NCBI RefSeq assembly: GCF_038396845.1
Contig: NZ_CP151587.1
Coordinates: 3,632,001 to 3,696,000 of the forward strand
DNA length: 64,000 nucleotides
Source of the DNA: Gymnodinialimonas sp. 57CJ19
GTDB lineage: Bacteria; Pseudomonadota; Alphaproteobacteria; Rhodobacterales; Rhodobacteraceae
Reading direction: 5' to 3'
Shown here: one piece after another, positions 37,070 to 46,286 of the stretch
Numbering within the stretch: position 1 is the stretch's first letter
Layout of the letters: the number at the start of each line of letters is the position of its first letter
Made by a program: the position numbers and the translations under genes
The notes under the pieces: model-generated
What the model was told of the DNA's origin: nothing
Database searches by the model: none
Seen by the model: the letters and a program-made list of their open reading frames with translations, nothing else

Positions 37070-38845
37070 ATGACGACAGATCAAATCATCCTCTTCTCGC
37101 TTTTCGGAGCCGTCTTCGCCCTGCTGCTATGGGGCCGTTTCCGCTATGACGTGGTGGCCTTCTCGGCGCTGATGGTGGGGACGGTTCTGGGGGTTGTCCC
37201 GGCCTCGGACGCGTTCGCGGGCTTTGGCCATCCGGCGACGCTGGTGGTGGCGCTGGTGCTGGTGGTGTCGGCGGGGCTGGTACGCTCGGGCGCGGTGTTC
37301 CTGATTACCCGCACGCTGGTGGATGCGGGGCGGTCGCTGGGGGCGCATATCACCATCATGGGGGCGGTCGGCGGCGTGTTGTCGGCGTTCATGAACAACG
37401 TCGCGGCTTTGGCGCTGTTGATGCCGGTGGACATTGCCACGGCGCGCAAGGCGGGGCGCTCTCCGGGGCTGTCGCTGATGCCCCTGTCGTTCTGCACCAT
37501 CCTGGGCGGCATGGTCACGCTGATCGGCACACCGCCCAACATCATCATCGCCACGATCCGTGAAGACCAGTTGGGCGCGCCCTTTCGCATGTTCGATTTC
37601 GCCCCCGTCGGCGGTGTTGCGGCCATCGCGGGCCTCGCCTTCGTGGCGCTGATTGGCTGGCGCCTGATCCCCAACCGTGACAGCGGCGTGGGCAAGGCAG
37701 AGGTGGAGGATCTGTCCCCCTATATCGCCGAGTTGCGCCTGCCCGAGGACTCGAAGCTGAACGACACCAGCCTGCGCGACCTGGAGGATGCCGCGGCGGA
37801 GGCGGATGTGGTCATCATCGGCATCCTGCGCGACGGCAAGCGCCGCTTTGGAACGGGCCGGAACCTGACCTTGAAGGACGGCGACATCCTGGTGCTGGAG
37901 GCTTCACCGGAAGCCCTGGACGAATTCCGCGTCGGCCAAAGCCTGGAGACCGCCGGCAGCGACACCGGTGCCGCGAAAATCGCCGGGGACAGCGTCAGCT
38001 TCGTGGAGATGGCGGTGCCGGAGGATGCGCGCATCGTCGGCAAGACCGCGCAGAGCATCGGCCTGTCGTGGCGCCAGCGCACCACGCTGATGGGGATCAA
38101 GCGGCGCGGCACGAAGATCACCAAGCGCCTGCGCCAGACCCCTGTCGAGCCGGGCGACATCCTCCTGCTCCTCGCGCCTTCCGACAGTGCCGATGACGTG
38201 GTCAAATGGCTCGGCGGCCTGACCCTGGCGGACCGCGGCCTCACCGTCACCAACGATAGCAAGACATGGGCCGCCATCGGCCTCTTTGCCGCCGCCGTCA
38301 TCGCGGCGTCCCTTGGCATCGTCTACCTGCCCATCGCCCTTGGCATCGTCGCGGTGGGCTACGTCCTGCTGAAGATCCTGCCCCTGTCCGAGATCTACGA
38401 CCACATCGAATGGCCCGTCGTGGTGCTTCTGGGCTCGATGATCCCCCTCGGCGCGGCACTCGATAGCTCCGGCGGCACCGAGCTTATCGCGGGCTCCCTC
38501 GTCAGCCTCACCCAGGGAATGCCCGCCTGGGCGATCCTCACCGTTCTGATGGTCGTCACCATGACCATGTCCGACGTGCTCAACAACACCGCCACCGCCA
38601 TCGTCGCGGCCCCCGTTGGCATCACCATGGCCCAGTCGCTCGGCGTCTCCCCCGATCCCTTCCTGATGGCCGTTGCCGTCGCCGCCTCCGCCGCCTTCCT
38701 CACGCCGATTGGCCACAAGAACAACACGCTGATCCTCGGCCCCGGCGGCTATGGCTTCGGCGACTACTGGCGCATGGGCCTGCCTCTGGAAATCATCGTG
38801 GTCGCCGTCTCCATCCCCACGATCCTCGTCGTCTGGCCTCTCTGA
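37070..38845 (+). CDS. SLC13-type anion permease with two RCK_C domains
   Basis: A 591-residue inner-membrane transporter of the SLC13/DASS-ArsB superfamily. Two membrane halves (~1-200, ~395-591) flank a cytoplasmic insert with two TrkA-C/RCK_C domains (~215-385; LTLKDGDILVLEASPEAL, VEPGDILLLLAPSD). Half motifs FMNNVAALALLMPV, IGTPPNIIIA and LNNTATAIVAAPV are those of the family (sulfate, dicarboxylate or thiosulfate importers). Convergent with a similar transporter gene at 38991. Confidence 0.88.
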   Translation: MTTDQIILFSLFGAVFALLLWGRFRYDVVAFSALMVGTVLGVVPASDAFAGFGHPATLVVALVLVVSAGLVRSGAVFLITRTLVDAGRSLGAHITIMGAVGGVLSAFMNNVAALALLMPVDIATARKAGRSPGLSLMPLSFCTILGGMVTLIGTPPNIIIATIREDQLGAPFRMFDFAPVGGVAAIAGLAFVALIGWRLIPNRDSGVGKAEVEDLSPYIAELRLPEDSKLNDTSLRDLEDAAAEADVVIIGILRDGKRRFGTGRNLTLKDGDILVLEASPEALDEFRVGQSLETAGSDTGAAKIAGDSVSFVEMAVPEDARIVGKTAQSIGLSWRQRTTLMGIKRRGTKITKRLRQTPVEPGDILLLLAPSDSADDVVKWLGGLTLADRGLTVTNDSKTWAAIGLFAAAVIAASLGIVYLPIALGIVAVGYVLLKILPLSEIYDHIEWPVVVLLGSMIPLGAALDSSGGTELIAGSLVSLTQGMPAWAILTVLMVVTMTMSDVLNNTATAIVAAPVGITMAQSLGVSPDPFLMAVAVAASAAFLTPIGHKNNTLILGPGGYGFGDYWRMGLPLEIIVVAVSIPTILVVWPL

Positions 38846-38868
38846 CAACCACACCAATCGCGGCCCCC

Positions 38869-38940
38869 CCTTCATCTTGGCAAGTACACCTCTGGGGGTC
38901 GCGCCTCCTTCAGGAGGCGCCTAAGGGGGCTAGCCCCCTT
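38869..38940 (-). repeat. intergenic repeat, copy 2, inverted orientation
   Basis: On the plus strand CTTCATCTTGGCAAGTACA, a CTGGGGG run, a perfect stem GCGCCTCC/GGAGGCGC (38901-38920) and a perfect stem AAGGGGGC/GCCCCCTT (38923-38940). Read on the minus strand the order is hairpin, hairpin, run of C, tail with GATGAAG, the same as 46287-46362 and (shortened) 771-823. It lies in the gap between two convergent transporter genes. Confidence 0.65.
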
Positions 38941-38990
38941 CTTGAAAATCGAATGCAGCTTTAGCTGCTCAAGTCTTCAAATGCCTCATC

Positions 38991-40772
38991 CTACAGCGGC
39001 CAGATCAGCGGGATCGTCAGGCAGACGACCACCCCCAGCGACAGGTTCAACGGCACGCCGACCTTCAGGAAATCGCTGAACGCATAGCCGCCGGGGCCGT
39101 AGACCAGCATATTCGTCTGATAGCCAATCGGCGTTGCAAAACAGGCGGACGCCGCGATCATCACCGCGACCACCAGGGGCCTTGGGTCGACGCCCGTGGC
39201 CTGGGCCAGGGCAATCGCGATCGGGGCCATGATCACCGCAATCGCATTATTCGACACCAGTTCCGTCAGCACCGTTGTGATGTAATACACCGCAAACAAC
39301 AGCACCCATGTGGGGGCGCCCTCCAACCACGGGGCCATCGCCCCTACAATCAGGTTGATCCCGCCCGTGTGATCCAAGGCTGCGCCCACGGCGAGCATGG
39401 CGAAGATCAGCGCCAGCAAGCGGCCCTCGATGAAGCTGAACGCCTCCTCCGCGTCGATGCACCCGGTCAGCAGCACAACCGCCACGGCCACCACGGCCAG
39501 CGCCAGGATCGGGGCCACGTTCAAAGCGGCCAGCACAACGATCCCCGCCATGGCGGCAATGGCAATCGGGGATTTCTCGCGACGGTATGCGCGCTCTGAG
39601 GGATGCGTGACGGCGACCAAATCCATATCCGCGGCCAAGCGTTGAATATCCGCCGGGTCCCCTTCAAGCAGCAGCGTATCCCCGATCCTTACAACCAGAT
39701 CGTCCAATTGCGAGCCGATGTTCTGGTTCCGCCGATGCACTGCCAGCGGATACACCCCGTAGCGCCGTCGCAAACGCAGGTTCCCCAGGGACCGGCCGAT
39801 CATCTTGCATCCCGGTGTGATCAGCACCTCGACCGTGGCCGTGGCCACCTGGCTCAGCTTATCGACTGTTTTCAGCTCTTTGGAGGCCTGAAGCCCCAAC
39901 ACCTCGGCCATATCCGTGCGCAGCACGACGCGGTCCCCCTTTTCCAAGGTCACCGCCTTCATATCGCGCCGCAAAGAGGCATCGCCGCGCAGAACGTCGA
40001 TCAGGCGCACGCCGTCGCGGCGGAACAGGTCCACGTCTTGCGCCGCCTGCCCGATCAGGGCTGAATCTTCTGGCACCGCCACCTCGGTAAAAAACTTCGG
40101 CCGAGAGCTTCTGCCCCCCAGAAGCGACGCCATCGACGCCCGGTCCGGCAGCAAGAACCGCCCGATGAGCGTCAGGTAGATCATCCCCCACGCCACCACG
40201 ACCAAGCCGATGGGCGTGACCTCGAATATGGTAAATGGCGCCAGCCCCTGCGCCCGTGCCACCCCGTCCACCAACAGGTTGGTGGAGGTACCAATCAGCG
40301 TAAGCGTGCCGCCCATGATTGCCGCATAGGACAGCGGGATCAGGAACTTGGACGGGGGTTTTCCGAGGATCTTCGAGATCTGAACAAAGACCGGGATCAT
40401 GATGACCACAATGGGCGTGTTGTTCATGAACGCCGACCCCACCGCCACGAATGCCAGCAAACTGGCCACCGCAACGGCGGGCCTTGCCTTGGCATTGGCC
40501 TCGGCGAACTTGGTCAGCCGGTCCAGCGATCCGGTGCGCACCAAGGCCCCCATGACGATGAACATCGCCGCGATGGTCCAGGGCGCCGGGTTGGACAGCA
40601 CATCAATCGCATTGTCATAGGGCAGCAGGCCCAAGATCAACAACACCGCGCAACCGCCGATGGCGACAACTTCCGTGGGCCAGCGTTCCCACAGGAACAT
40701 GGCGAACATGATCAGCAGGATCGCGAGGGTGACGAGGCCCTCACCGGTGTCGGATAGCGGAAGATTGACCAT
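38991..40772 (-). CDS. SLC13-type anion permease with two RCK_C domains
   Basis: A 593-residue membrane transporter with the same architecture as the gene at 37070-38845: two membrane halves around a pair of TrkA-C domains (~205-375; VTLEKGDRVVLRTDMAEV, VRIGDTLLLEGDPADI). Motifs NNTPIVVIMIPV, IGTSTNLLVDG and SNNAIAVIMAPI are conserved. The start is ATG 40772 after a GGAG site; a longer frame to 40952 would run through a terminator of the next gene. Probable sulfate/dicarboxylate-type substrate. Confidence 0.88.
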   Translation of the reverse strand: MVNLPLSDTGEGLVTLAILLIMFAMFLWERWPTEVVAIGGCAVLLILGLLPYDNAIDVLSNPAPWTIAAMFIVMGALVRTGSLDRLTKFAEANAKARPAVAVASLLAFVAVGSAFMNNTPIVVIMIPVFVQISKILGKPPSKFLIPLSYAAIMGGTLTLIGTSTNLLVDGVARAQGLAPFTIFEVTPIGLVVVAWGMIYLTLIGRFLLPDRASMASLLGGRSSRPKFFTEVAVPEDSALIGQAAQDVDLFRRDGVRLIDVLRGDASLRRDMKAVTLEKGDRVVLRTDMAEVLGLQASKELKTVDKLSQVATATVEVLITPGCKMIGRSLGNLRLRRRYGVYPLAVHRRNQNIGSQLDDLVVRIGDTLLLEGDPADIQRLAADMDLVAVTHPSERAYRREKSPIAIAAMAGIVVLAALNVAPILALAVVAVAVVLLTGCIDAEEAFSFIEGRLLALIFAMLAVGAALDHTGGINLIVGAMAPWLEGAPTWVLLFAVYYITTVLTELVSNNAIAVIMAPIAIALAQATGVDPRPLVVAVMIAASACFATPIGYQTNMLVYGPGGYAFSDFLKVGVPLNLSLGVVVCLTIPLIWPL

Positions 40773-40840
40773 GGAACTCCGGATCAGGCGGAATGCCTCG
40801 GGCTCCATCTTTGTCGCAGTGACGCCGGGGCTGCAACACA

Positions 40841-40873
40841 AATGCCCCGCCGATGGAGCGTCGGCGGGGCATT
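40841..40873 (-). terminator. Rho-independent terminator
   Basis: AATGCCCCGCCGA and TCGGCGGGGCATT form a perfect 13-bp stem with a 7-base loop, 31 bases past the stop of the small secreted protein gene. On the minus strand the stem ends in GCATTTGTGTTG. Its position excludes the upstream starts of the SLC13 gene. Confidence 0.75.
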
Positions 40874-40903
40874 GAGGGAATGATGTGAATGGATAGGGCC
40901 GGA

Positions 40904-41248
40904 TCAGTTGCTGATCGCGCTCAGTGGCAGGCCGGTCACGGTACAGGCCCAAGAGCCGGTCGCGTCACCCTCGACGCCGATGCCCAGGGTCGAAGCACCG
41001 CCGCCACCACCGGCCTGAGGCGTCTGGTTGCACTGGATGTTGCCGCGCAGCGCGGTGTTCCAATCGGCGCTACCATAAAGGCGCGTGCCCTCGATGATCC
41101 AGGCGCGAACCGAGTTCTGGGTGGCCTCCACTTGCGAATTGCCGAAGCCGATGCCGGTCACCAACTCGACCGATTGCTGTGCCACGGCAGGCACGGTTGT
41201 GGCGGCAAGGGCCAGGGCAAGGATGGGGGCTTTGAAAGACGTAAACAT
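40904..41248 (-). CDS. small secreted hypothetical protein
   Basis: A 114-residue exported protein. ATG 41248 gives a signal peptide (to ...ATTVPAVAQ). The mature part has a Gly-rich loop (QAGGGGGASTLG) and two Cys (IQCNQTPQ, WACTVTGLP) that could bond. No known domain. It ends at a strong terminator, supporting a real transcript. Confidence 0.68.
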   Translation of the reverse strand: MFTSFKAPILALALAATTVPAVAQQSVELVTGIGFGNSQVEATQNSVRAWIIEGTRLYGSADWNTALRGNIQCNQTPQAGGGGGASTLGIGVEGDATGSWACTVTGLPLSAISN

Positions 41249-41780
41249 GAGAAAATCCTCAGTAAATGAACGGAATATAGGCCGAAGGGGTTCCGGCCAC
41301 GGCATTTGGGAACCGATGCCAAAGTTATAGGTCGTGCAGAGTGGTTCGAACAACGCGGGATTTCCGTAGGGTCAACTTGGCCAAGAATATGAGCGCGAGA
41401 TCCGTCGCGGCTGAGCCAGAAGCCCCCCCAGAAGCATCAGCGCCAAGGCGGCCCGGATCCTGGTGGCGTAGCTATCGCCCGGCATCGGCCGCAACCACAG
41501 ACTGCCGAGACCGGTCACGGTGAAAGCGGCGCCCGACAGCGCCTCCCCCAGCCCGTGCCAGCCCGTGCGGGGGGGATAGGCTGGCGACGAAGATCGAGGC
41601 GCCCGGAAGGGCCTGCCCCGGAACGGGTCAAACACCAACAGCCCCCCCGTCTTGGCAGTGGAAGACCAGAAGATGATGCCGACATCGCGATCCCCTGCGG
41701 CGACGGTGATCCTGGAGGCGGTATGGTGAGGCCCCGAAGCGCCCCCATTCAGATCAGCAGAACGAGGGGCATAGCCCGCC
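41249..41780 (-). other. 532-base gap with a possible decayed membrane-protein frame
   Basis: On the minus strand an open frame ending at 41372 includes a plausible stretch (DVGIIFWSSTAKTGGLLVFD, then a hydrophobic ATRIRAALALMLLGGLLA) but has no start codon with a ribosome site within the gap; its longer form runs inside the YmdB-like gene. It may be a gene remnant or chance. The gap also holds the promoter of the small secreted protein gene. Confidence 0.3.
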
Positions 41781-42584
41781 TCAAGGGGTGCTGCTTTGCA
41801 GGCGCCCGCCCTCTCGGATCGGGGTAATCGTCTTGGCGTGGCCGGTCTGGTCATCGGTTTCGACCAAGACGCCAGAAAGTGTCGCCTCGCCGGTGGCCGG
41901 GCTGAAGCGGTCCTTGGGCATGCCGGTGATAAAGCGGCGCAGAGGCTCGGCCTTTTCCATCCCGATGACCGAGTTGTAATCGCCGCACATGCCCGCATCG
42001 GTCATATAGCCGGTGCCGCCGGGCAGGATCATCGCGTCGCCCGTGGGCACATGGGTATGGGTGCCCACCACAAGGCTGGCTCGCCCATCGCAGAAGTGAC
42101 CGATCGCCATTTTCTCGGACGTGGCCTCGGCGTGGATGTCAATGATGCGCACTTTCGCCTGCCCGCCCAGGGTCTTCAACGCGCCCTCAAGGGCCGAGAA
42201 CGGATCATCGAACGGGCGTTTCATGAACACCTGCCCCAGCGCCTGCGCCACCAGAACCTTGCGCCCTTTCACGTCAAACAGGCGCGCCCCTTTGCCCGGC
42301 GCCGATTTGGAGAAGTTCAGCGGGCGGATGATACGCGGCTCATGCTCGATGAACTGCAGCATATCCTTCTGGTCAAAGGCATGATCGCCCAAGGTCAGGC
42401 AATCGGCCCCGGCATCCAGCAGGGTCTTTGCATGGGCGCCCGACAGCCCCATGCCAGAGGTCGCATTTTCGCCGTTCACCACCACGAAATCGAGCTTCCA
42501 GTCCGCCCGGAGCCCCGCCAACCGTTGAGTGATCGCCGCACGTCCCGCGCGGCCCATGACATCGCCAAGATAAAGAATACGCAT
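41781..42584 (-). CDS. YmdB-type metallophosphoesterase
   Basis: A 267-residue cytoplasmic phosphodiesterase of the TIGR00282/YmdB family; members hydrolyse 2',3'-cyclic nucleotides. Metal ligands are visible: MRILYLGDVMGRAGR (Asp8), NGENATSGMG, GDHAFDQKD, and GTHTHVPTGD near residue 178. The gene follows the 5-formyl-THF cyclo-ligase by 9 bases on the same strand, a frequent pairing. Confidence 0.92.
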   Translation of the reverse strand: MRILYLGDVMGRAGRAAITQRLAGLRADWKLDFVVVNGENATSGMGLSGAHAKTLLDAGADCLTLGDHAFDQKDMLQFIEHEPRIIRPLNFSKSAPGKGARLFDVKGRKVLVAQALGQVFMKRPFDDPFSALEGALKTLGGQAKVRIIDIHAEATSEKMAIGHFCDGRASLVVGTHTHVPTGDAMILPGGTGYMTDAGMCGDYNSVIGMEKAEPLRRFITGMPKDRFSPATGEATLSGVLVETDDQTGHAKTITPIREGGRLQSSTP

Positions 42585-42593
42585 CCGAAGGGC

Positions 42594-43172
42594 TTAGGCC
42601 CGCGCGGGCTCGGCGGCAAGGGGGCCGTTCTCGGTAATCAGCACATCGAGCGGCTGATCCGTGGGTTCCTGCGGCACATCGGGCAGCATTTGCGCGGCAA
42701 AAGCAAAGCCGATGGCCCGCGTGGGGGCGGCGGCGCGAAGCTGTTCCAGCGTGCGATCATAGAAGCCGCCGCCATAGCCCAAGCGGTTCAGCCGCGCGTC
42801 AAAGGCCACCAGCGGCACGATCAGCGTGTCAGGCGTCAACCAATCGCCCTCGGCCGGGACCGACGCGCCGAATGCACCGGGGATCATCGCGGTTGTGGGC
42901 GTCCATTCCTGAAACGCCAGAGGCTGGCCGTTCGCCTTGATGATCGGCACACAGATGCGGGCACCGGCCCCGTGCAGCGCCGCCATGGCGGGCAGCGGCG
43001 AAAGCTCGGTCCGCATCGCCATATAGCCCGCGATAATGCGCCCCTCGGCCGGGCCGATGGCGGCCAGAAGATGCGCTGTCGCCGAAGGCACGGTGGCCGT
43101 GGCCTTGGCGTGGGCGGCTTTGCGGGCGGCGAAGGCAGCGGCGCGCGCAGTGGCTTTGAGGTCCTGGATCAT
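42594..43172 (-). CDS. 5-formyltetrahydrofolate cyclo-ligase
   Basis: A 192-residue enzyme converting 5-formyl-THF to 5,10-methenyl-THF with ATP. The C-terminal signature RLGYGGGFYDRTLEQL binds substrate and ATP. The start is ATG 43172 (MIQDLKATARAAAFAARK), the basic ATP-binding helix of the family; the longer frame to 43250 overlaps the divergent gene's start. The divergent gap is only 76 bases, too small for a 6S RNA gene. Confidence 0.9.
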   Translation of the reverse strand: MIQDLKATARAAAFAARKAAHAKATATVPSATAHLLAAIGPAEGRIIAGYMAMRTELSPLPAMAALHGAGARICVPIIKANGQPLAFQEWTPTTAMIPGAFGASVPAEGDWLTPDTLIVPLVAFDARLNRLGYGGGFYDRTLEQLRAAAPTRAIGFAFAAQMLPDVPQEPTDQPLDVLITENGPLAAEPARA

Positions 43173-43248
43173 GGGGGCATCAGACGCCAAGGGCGGCGCA
43201 AGTGCTAGGTGCTTTCCGACGCCGGGCGCATCGGTTACGACTAGGCCC

Positions 43249-43863
43249 ATGCTGACCTTCGATCATATCGCGGTCTCTGCCGAGACCTTGCCCCGTGGCG
43301 TCACAGACGTCGAAGCCGCCCTTGGCCAACCGCTGCTTCCCGGTGGCGAGCACCCCGACATGGGCACCCACAATCGCCTGTTGTCCTTTGGGCCGGAAGA
43401 ATATTTCGAGGTGATCGCCGTCAATCCCGAGGCCCCGGGGCCAGACCAGCCGCGCTGGTTCAACCTTGATAATTTCAAGGGCCAGACGCGGGTGACGAAC
43501 TGGATCTGCCGCTGCCCCGATATCGAGGCCGCGATTGCCGCCGCGCCCGAAGGTGTTGGCGTTCCGTGGCGGTTGCAGCGCGGGGATTTGCGCTGGTCCA
43601 TGGCGGTGCCCAAGGACGGGAAGCTGCCGTTTGAGGGGCTGTTTCCGGCGCTGATCCAATGGCACGGGGACGCGCACCCGGCCCCCTTGCTGCAAGATAG
43701 CGGCGTGCGGCTGAAGGAATTGCGGCTGCATTCCCCCGACGCGGACGCCCTTCGGGCGGCGCTCGGGCCGCTCCTCCGTGACGCACGCGTCATCGTCCTC
43801 GCCGCTGAAACGGCCCGAATAGAGGCGCTGTTGAGCACGCCGTCGGGCGACGTGAGCTTGTGA
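43249..43863 (+). CDS. VOC/glyoxalase-like domain protein
   Basis: A 204-residue protein beginning MLTFDHIAVSAETLPRG, a Glyoxalase_3-type (VOC superfamily) start in which the His of FDHI is a usual metal ligand. Further motifs are GTHNRLLSFG and EYFEVIAV. The enzymatic role is unknown. The ORF is open further upstream but those codons lie antisense to the cyclo-ligase. Confidence 0.8.
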   Translation: MLTFDHIAVSAETLPRGVTDVEAALGQPLLPGGEHPDMGTHNRLLSFGPEEYFEVIAVNPEAPGPDQPRWFNLDNFKGQTRVTNWICRCPDIEAAIAAAPEGVGVPWRLQRGDLRWSMAVPKDGKLPFEGLFPALIQWHGDAHPAPLLQDSGVRLKELRLHSPDADALRAALGPLLRDARVIVLAAETARIEALLSTPSGDVSL

Positions 43864-44181
43864 TGGAACGGGCCCGTGCCAGCGGCGCGGCGGCGGTTCT
43901 GGCCCTGTGAAACACGCGAGAGCGGCGGCAAACCCATCCCTTGTCGCGTGAATGACGGGTGAAAACCGGGCGGGCGTCTTTTTCACCGGGTACTGGGGTT
44001 TGAGCAGGTCGGAGACATCCCGCAGCAGGGGCCAGGTTCGGGCGGTTTGTGGACCTCATCTTAATGGTTGAGCTGCTTTGACAGGCAAGTCCGTGTGAAA
44101 GACGGGCAAATCCGTGTGAAATCATTGTGAACATGCGCTTTTGCTCTGCCGCTTTCGGGTTGCTGCGGGTAAACTGGGCCC
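43864..44181. other. intergenic region with a 17-bp direct repeat
   Basis: No gene is supported in this 318-base stretch. It carries the tandem repeat at 44084-44121, about 60 bases before the DnaJ/TerB gene, and several TGAA/GTGAA words. It should contain that gene's promoter. Confidence 0.5.
44084..44121 (+). repeat. direct repeat of 17 bp, period 21
   Basis: GGCAAGTCCGTGTGAAA (44084-44100) and GGCAAATCCGTGTGAAA (44105-44121) differ at one base. The period of 21 is two helical turns, as in tandem operator sites, and it lies ~60 bases upstream of the DnaJ/TerB start. Confidence 0.55.
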
Positions 44182-44889
44182 ATGTCACTGTGGACCCGCA
44201 TATCCGAGGCGCTGGAGGCCCTACGCCAAGGTGAAAGCCTGTCGGAGGTCTTTGAGCGCCTGCGCACCCCGCCTGAGCGCACGGTGGCCTTCACCATTGC
44301 CGTCATCGCGCTGTCGGCCAAGATGGCCAAGGCCGACGGGCTGGTGACCCGCGACGAGGTGACCGCCTTTCGCCGCGTGTTCCACATCCCCCCCGAAGAT
44401 GAACCCGCCGCGGCGCGGGTCTTCAACATGGCACGCGAAGACGTGGCGGGGTTTGAGCACTACGCCAGCCGGATCGCAGGCATGTTCCGGGTCGAGGGCA
44501 AACCCTGCGGCGCCGACAGCGTGTTGTGCGACCTGATGGAGGGTTTGTTCCACATCGCCACCGCCGATGGCGATTACCACCCGGCGGAAGACGCGTTCCT
44601 GGCCCGTGTGGCCGAGATCTTCGGGATGGATGACATCGCCTTCCGCCGCCTGCGCGCGCAGCATGTGCCGGACATGGCGCCCGATCCTTACAGCGTTCTG
44701 GGGGTGGCAACCGATGCGCCCCTTGATGAAATTCAAGCGATCTACCGGGCCGAGGTGCGCCAGATGCACCCCGATCAGATGATTGCGCGGGGCGTGCCGG
44801 AAGAGGCCGTGAAGATGGCCGAACGGCGGATGCAGGCGATTAACCAAGCGTGGGACGAGATTCAGGACAGCCGCCGAGAAATGGCCTGA
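44182..44889 (+). CDS. DjlA-like TerB and J-domain protein
   Basis: A 235-residue protein. Residues ~30-150 are a TerB-like helical domain with two acidic loops (KADGLVTRDE at 50-59, TADGDYHPAED at 128-138). Residues ~168-235 are a J-domain with the HPD motif at 196-198 (RQMHPDQ) that stimulates Hsp70. It lacks the N-terminal membrane helix of DjlA, so it is likely cytosolic. One base separates it from the nuclease-like gene, so they form an operon. Confidence 0.88.
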   Translation: MSLWTRISEALEALRQGESLSEVFERLRTPPERTVAFTIAVIALSAKMAKADGLVTRDEVTAFRRVFHIPPEDEPAAARVFNMAREDVAGFEHYASRIAGMFRVEGKPCGADSVLCDLMEGLFHIATADGDYHPAEDAFLARVAEIFGMDDIAFRRLRAQHVPDMAPDPYSVLGVATDAPLDEIQAIYRAEVRQMHPDQMIARGVPEEAVKMAERRMQAINQAWDEIQDSRREMA

Positions 44890-44890
44890 G

Positions 44891-45892
44891 ATGCGCATTG
44901 CGACCTACAATGTGGAATGGTTCTTCAAGCTGTTTGACGACGCGGGGACCTTGTTGCGCGATGACGGCTGGTCGGGGCGCTGGAACGTCACACGGGCCGC
45001 CCAGATCGACGCTTTGGCCCGCGTGTTTCAGGCGCTCGACGCCGATGCGATTCTGGTGGTGGAGGCCCCGGACACCAGTCGAGGGCGCGATGGGACGGTG
45101 GCGTTACGCAACTTCGCGGTCCATGCAGGGCTTCGTGCACGTGACGCCTTAATGGGGTTTCCCAATACGACGCAGCAGGAATTGATGCTGCTTTATGATC
45201 CCGATGTCATCACCGCCCGCCATGATCCCCTGACCACGGGCGCACCGCAGTTTGATGGCGAATTCGCGATTGATCTGGATATCGACGCGACCGAAGATCT
45301 CGTGCGGTTCTCGAAGCCGCCGCTGGAGGCCGCGCTGGAAACGCCTGTGGGGCCGCTGCGGCTGATTGGCGCCCATGTGAAATCCAAGGCCCCCCACGGG
45401 GCGGTGACCGATGCCGATGTCATGCGGCTGGCGATTGCCAACCGGCGCAAGCAATTGGCCCAATGCATCTGGCTCCGCCGCCGGGTGGCGGCGCATCTGG
45501 ACGCGGGCGAGGCGCTGATCGTGGCCGGAGACCTGAACGACGGGCCGGGGCTGGATGAATATGAGGCGCTGTTTGGGAGATCGGGGCTGGAGATTGTGCT
45601 GGGGACAGCAGAGCCCGCGGAGCGGCGGCTGTATGACCCCCACGCGGCCGAAGCATTACAGTCGAAACTGTCCGCCGCGCCCACGACCGCACGGTTTTTC
45701 AAGCGCCATGAAAACCGGTATCTACAGGCGCTGCTGGATTACATCATGGTGTCGCCCGCGTTGCGGCCTCGGGCGGATAAGTGGCGGATTTGGCACCCGT
45801 TTGATGATCCCGAGTGTTGGGAGCGAAAGGATTTGCACGGGGCGTTATTGACGGCGTCCGATCATTTCCCCGTAACGCTCGACTTGATCTGA
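44891..45892 (+). CDS. endonuclease/exonuclease/phosphatase family protein
   Basis: A 333-residue protein of the EEP superfamily (Mg-dependent DNases, sphingomyelinases, phosphatases). Family motifs: RIATYNVEWFF at the start, VVEAPD (metal Glu), GDLNDGPG (Asp/Asn) and the final SDHFPVTLDLI with the catalytic His. No signal peptide. It starts one base after the J-domain gene. The substrate is unknown. Confidence 0.87.
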   Translation: MRIATYNVEWFFKLFDDAGTLLRDDGWSGRWNVTRAAQIDALARVFQALDADAILVVEAPDTSRGRDGTVALRNFAVHAGLRARDALMGFPNTTQQELMLLYDPDVITARHDPLTTGAPQFDGEFAIDLDIDATEDLVRFSKPPLEAALETPVGPLRLIGAHVKSKAPHGAVTDADVMRLAIANRRKQLAQCIWLRRRVAAHLDAGEALIVAGDLNDGPGLDEYEALFGRSGLEIVLGTAEPAERRLYDPHAAEALQSKLSAAPTTARFFKRHENRYLQALLDYIMVSPALRPRADKWRIWHPFDDPECWERKDLHGALLTASDHFPVTLDLI

Positions 45893-45919
45893 GGGGGGAC
45901 CTGCCCCCATGTTGGTCCT

Positions 45920-46270
45920 ATGAAACACGCAGTCTCCGTAGGGATTTTGGCTGGCGCGCTCGCGATTGCAGCACCCGCAGCCGCACAAGATGACAGTGAT
46001 TTGAGCGAGGGTCTTGGCCTGTTGGGCGAAGGGACTCGGCTGATATTCGAGGGGTTTATGGAAGAGATGCGCCCGATGCTGGAAGAGGCGCGGCCGTATT
46101 TTGAGGATGAAGTGCTGCCGTTCCTGAACCGGATGGGCGAGTTGATGGACGATGTGACCTCGTACGAGTTGCCCGAGCGTCTGCCCAATGGCGATATCAT
46201 TATCCGCCGGTCCCCTGATGCGCCTGAGTTTGTGCCTGAGGTGGGTGACGACGGAGAGGTCGAGCTATAG
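45920..46270 (+). CDS. secreted acidic hypothetical protein
   Basis: A 116-residue exported protein with a signal peptide (MKHAVSVGILAGALAIAAPAAA, then QDD). The mature part is acidic and helical (LLGEGTRLIFEGFMEEMRPMLEEARPYFEDE), ending in a short strand (LPNGDIIIRRSP). Homologous small proteins occur in roseobacters without known function. It ends before the repeat element at 46287. Confidence 0.7.
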   Translation: MKHAVSVGILAGALAIAAPAAAQDDSDLSEGLGLLGEGTRLIFEGFMEEMRPMLEEARPYFEDEVLPFLNRMGELMDDVTSYELPERLPNGDIIIRRSPDAPEFVPEVGDDGEVEL

Positions 46271-46286
46271 GCGCCGCTACGCGCCG

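Noticed and set aside
43173..43248. Possible 6S RNA next to the 5-formyl-THF cyclo-ligase gene, a common location
   Set aside because: The divergent gap is only 76 bases, too short for a 6S RNA.
44084..44121. CRISPR-like array suggested by the direct repeat
   Set aside because: Only two units, a 4-base spacer, and no cas genes.
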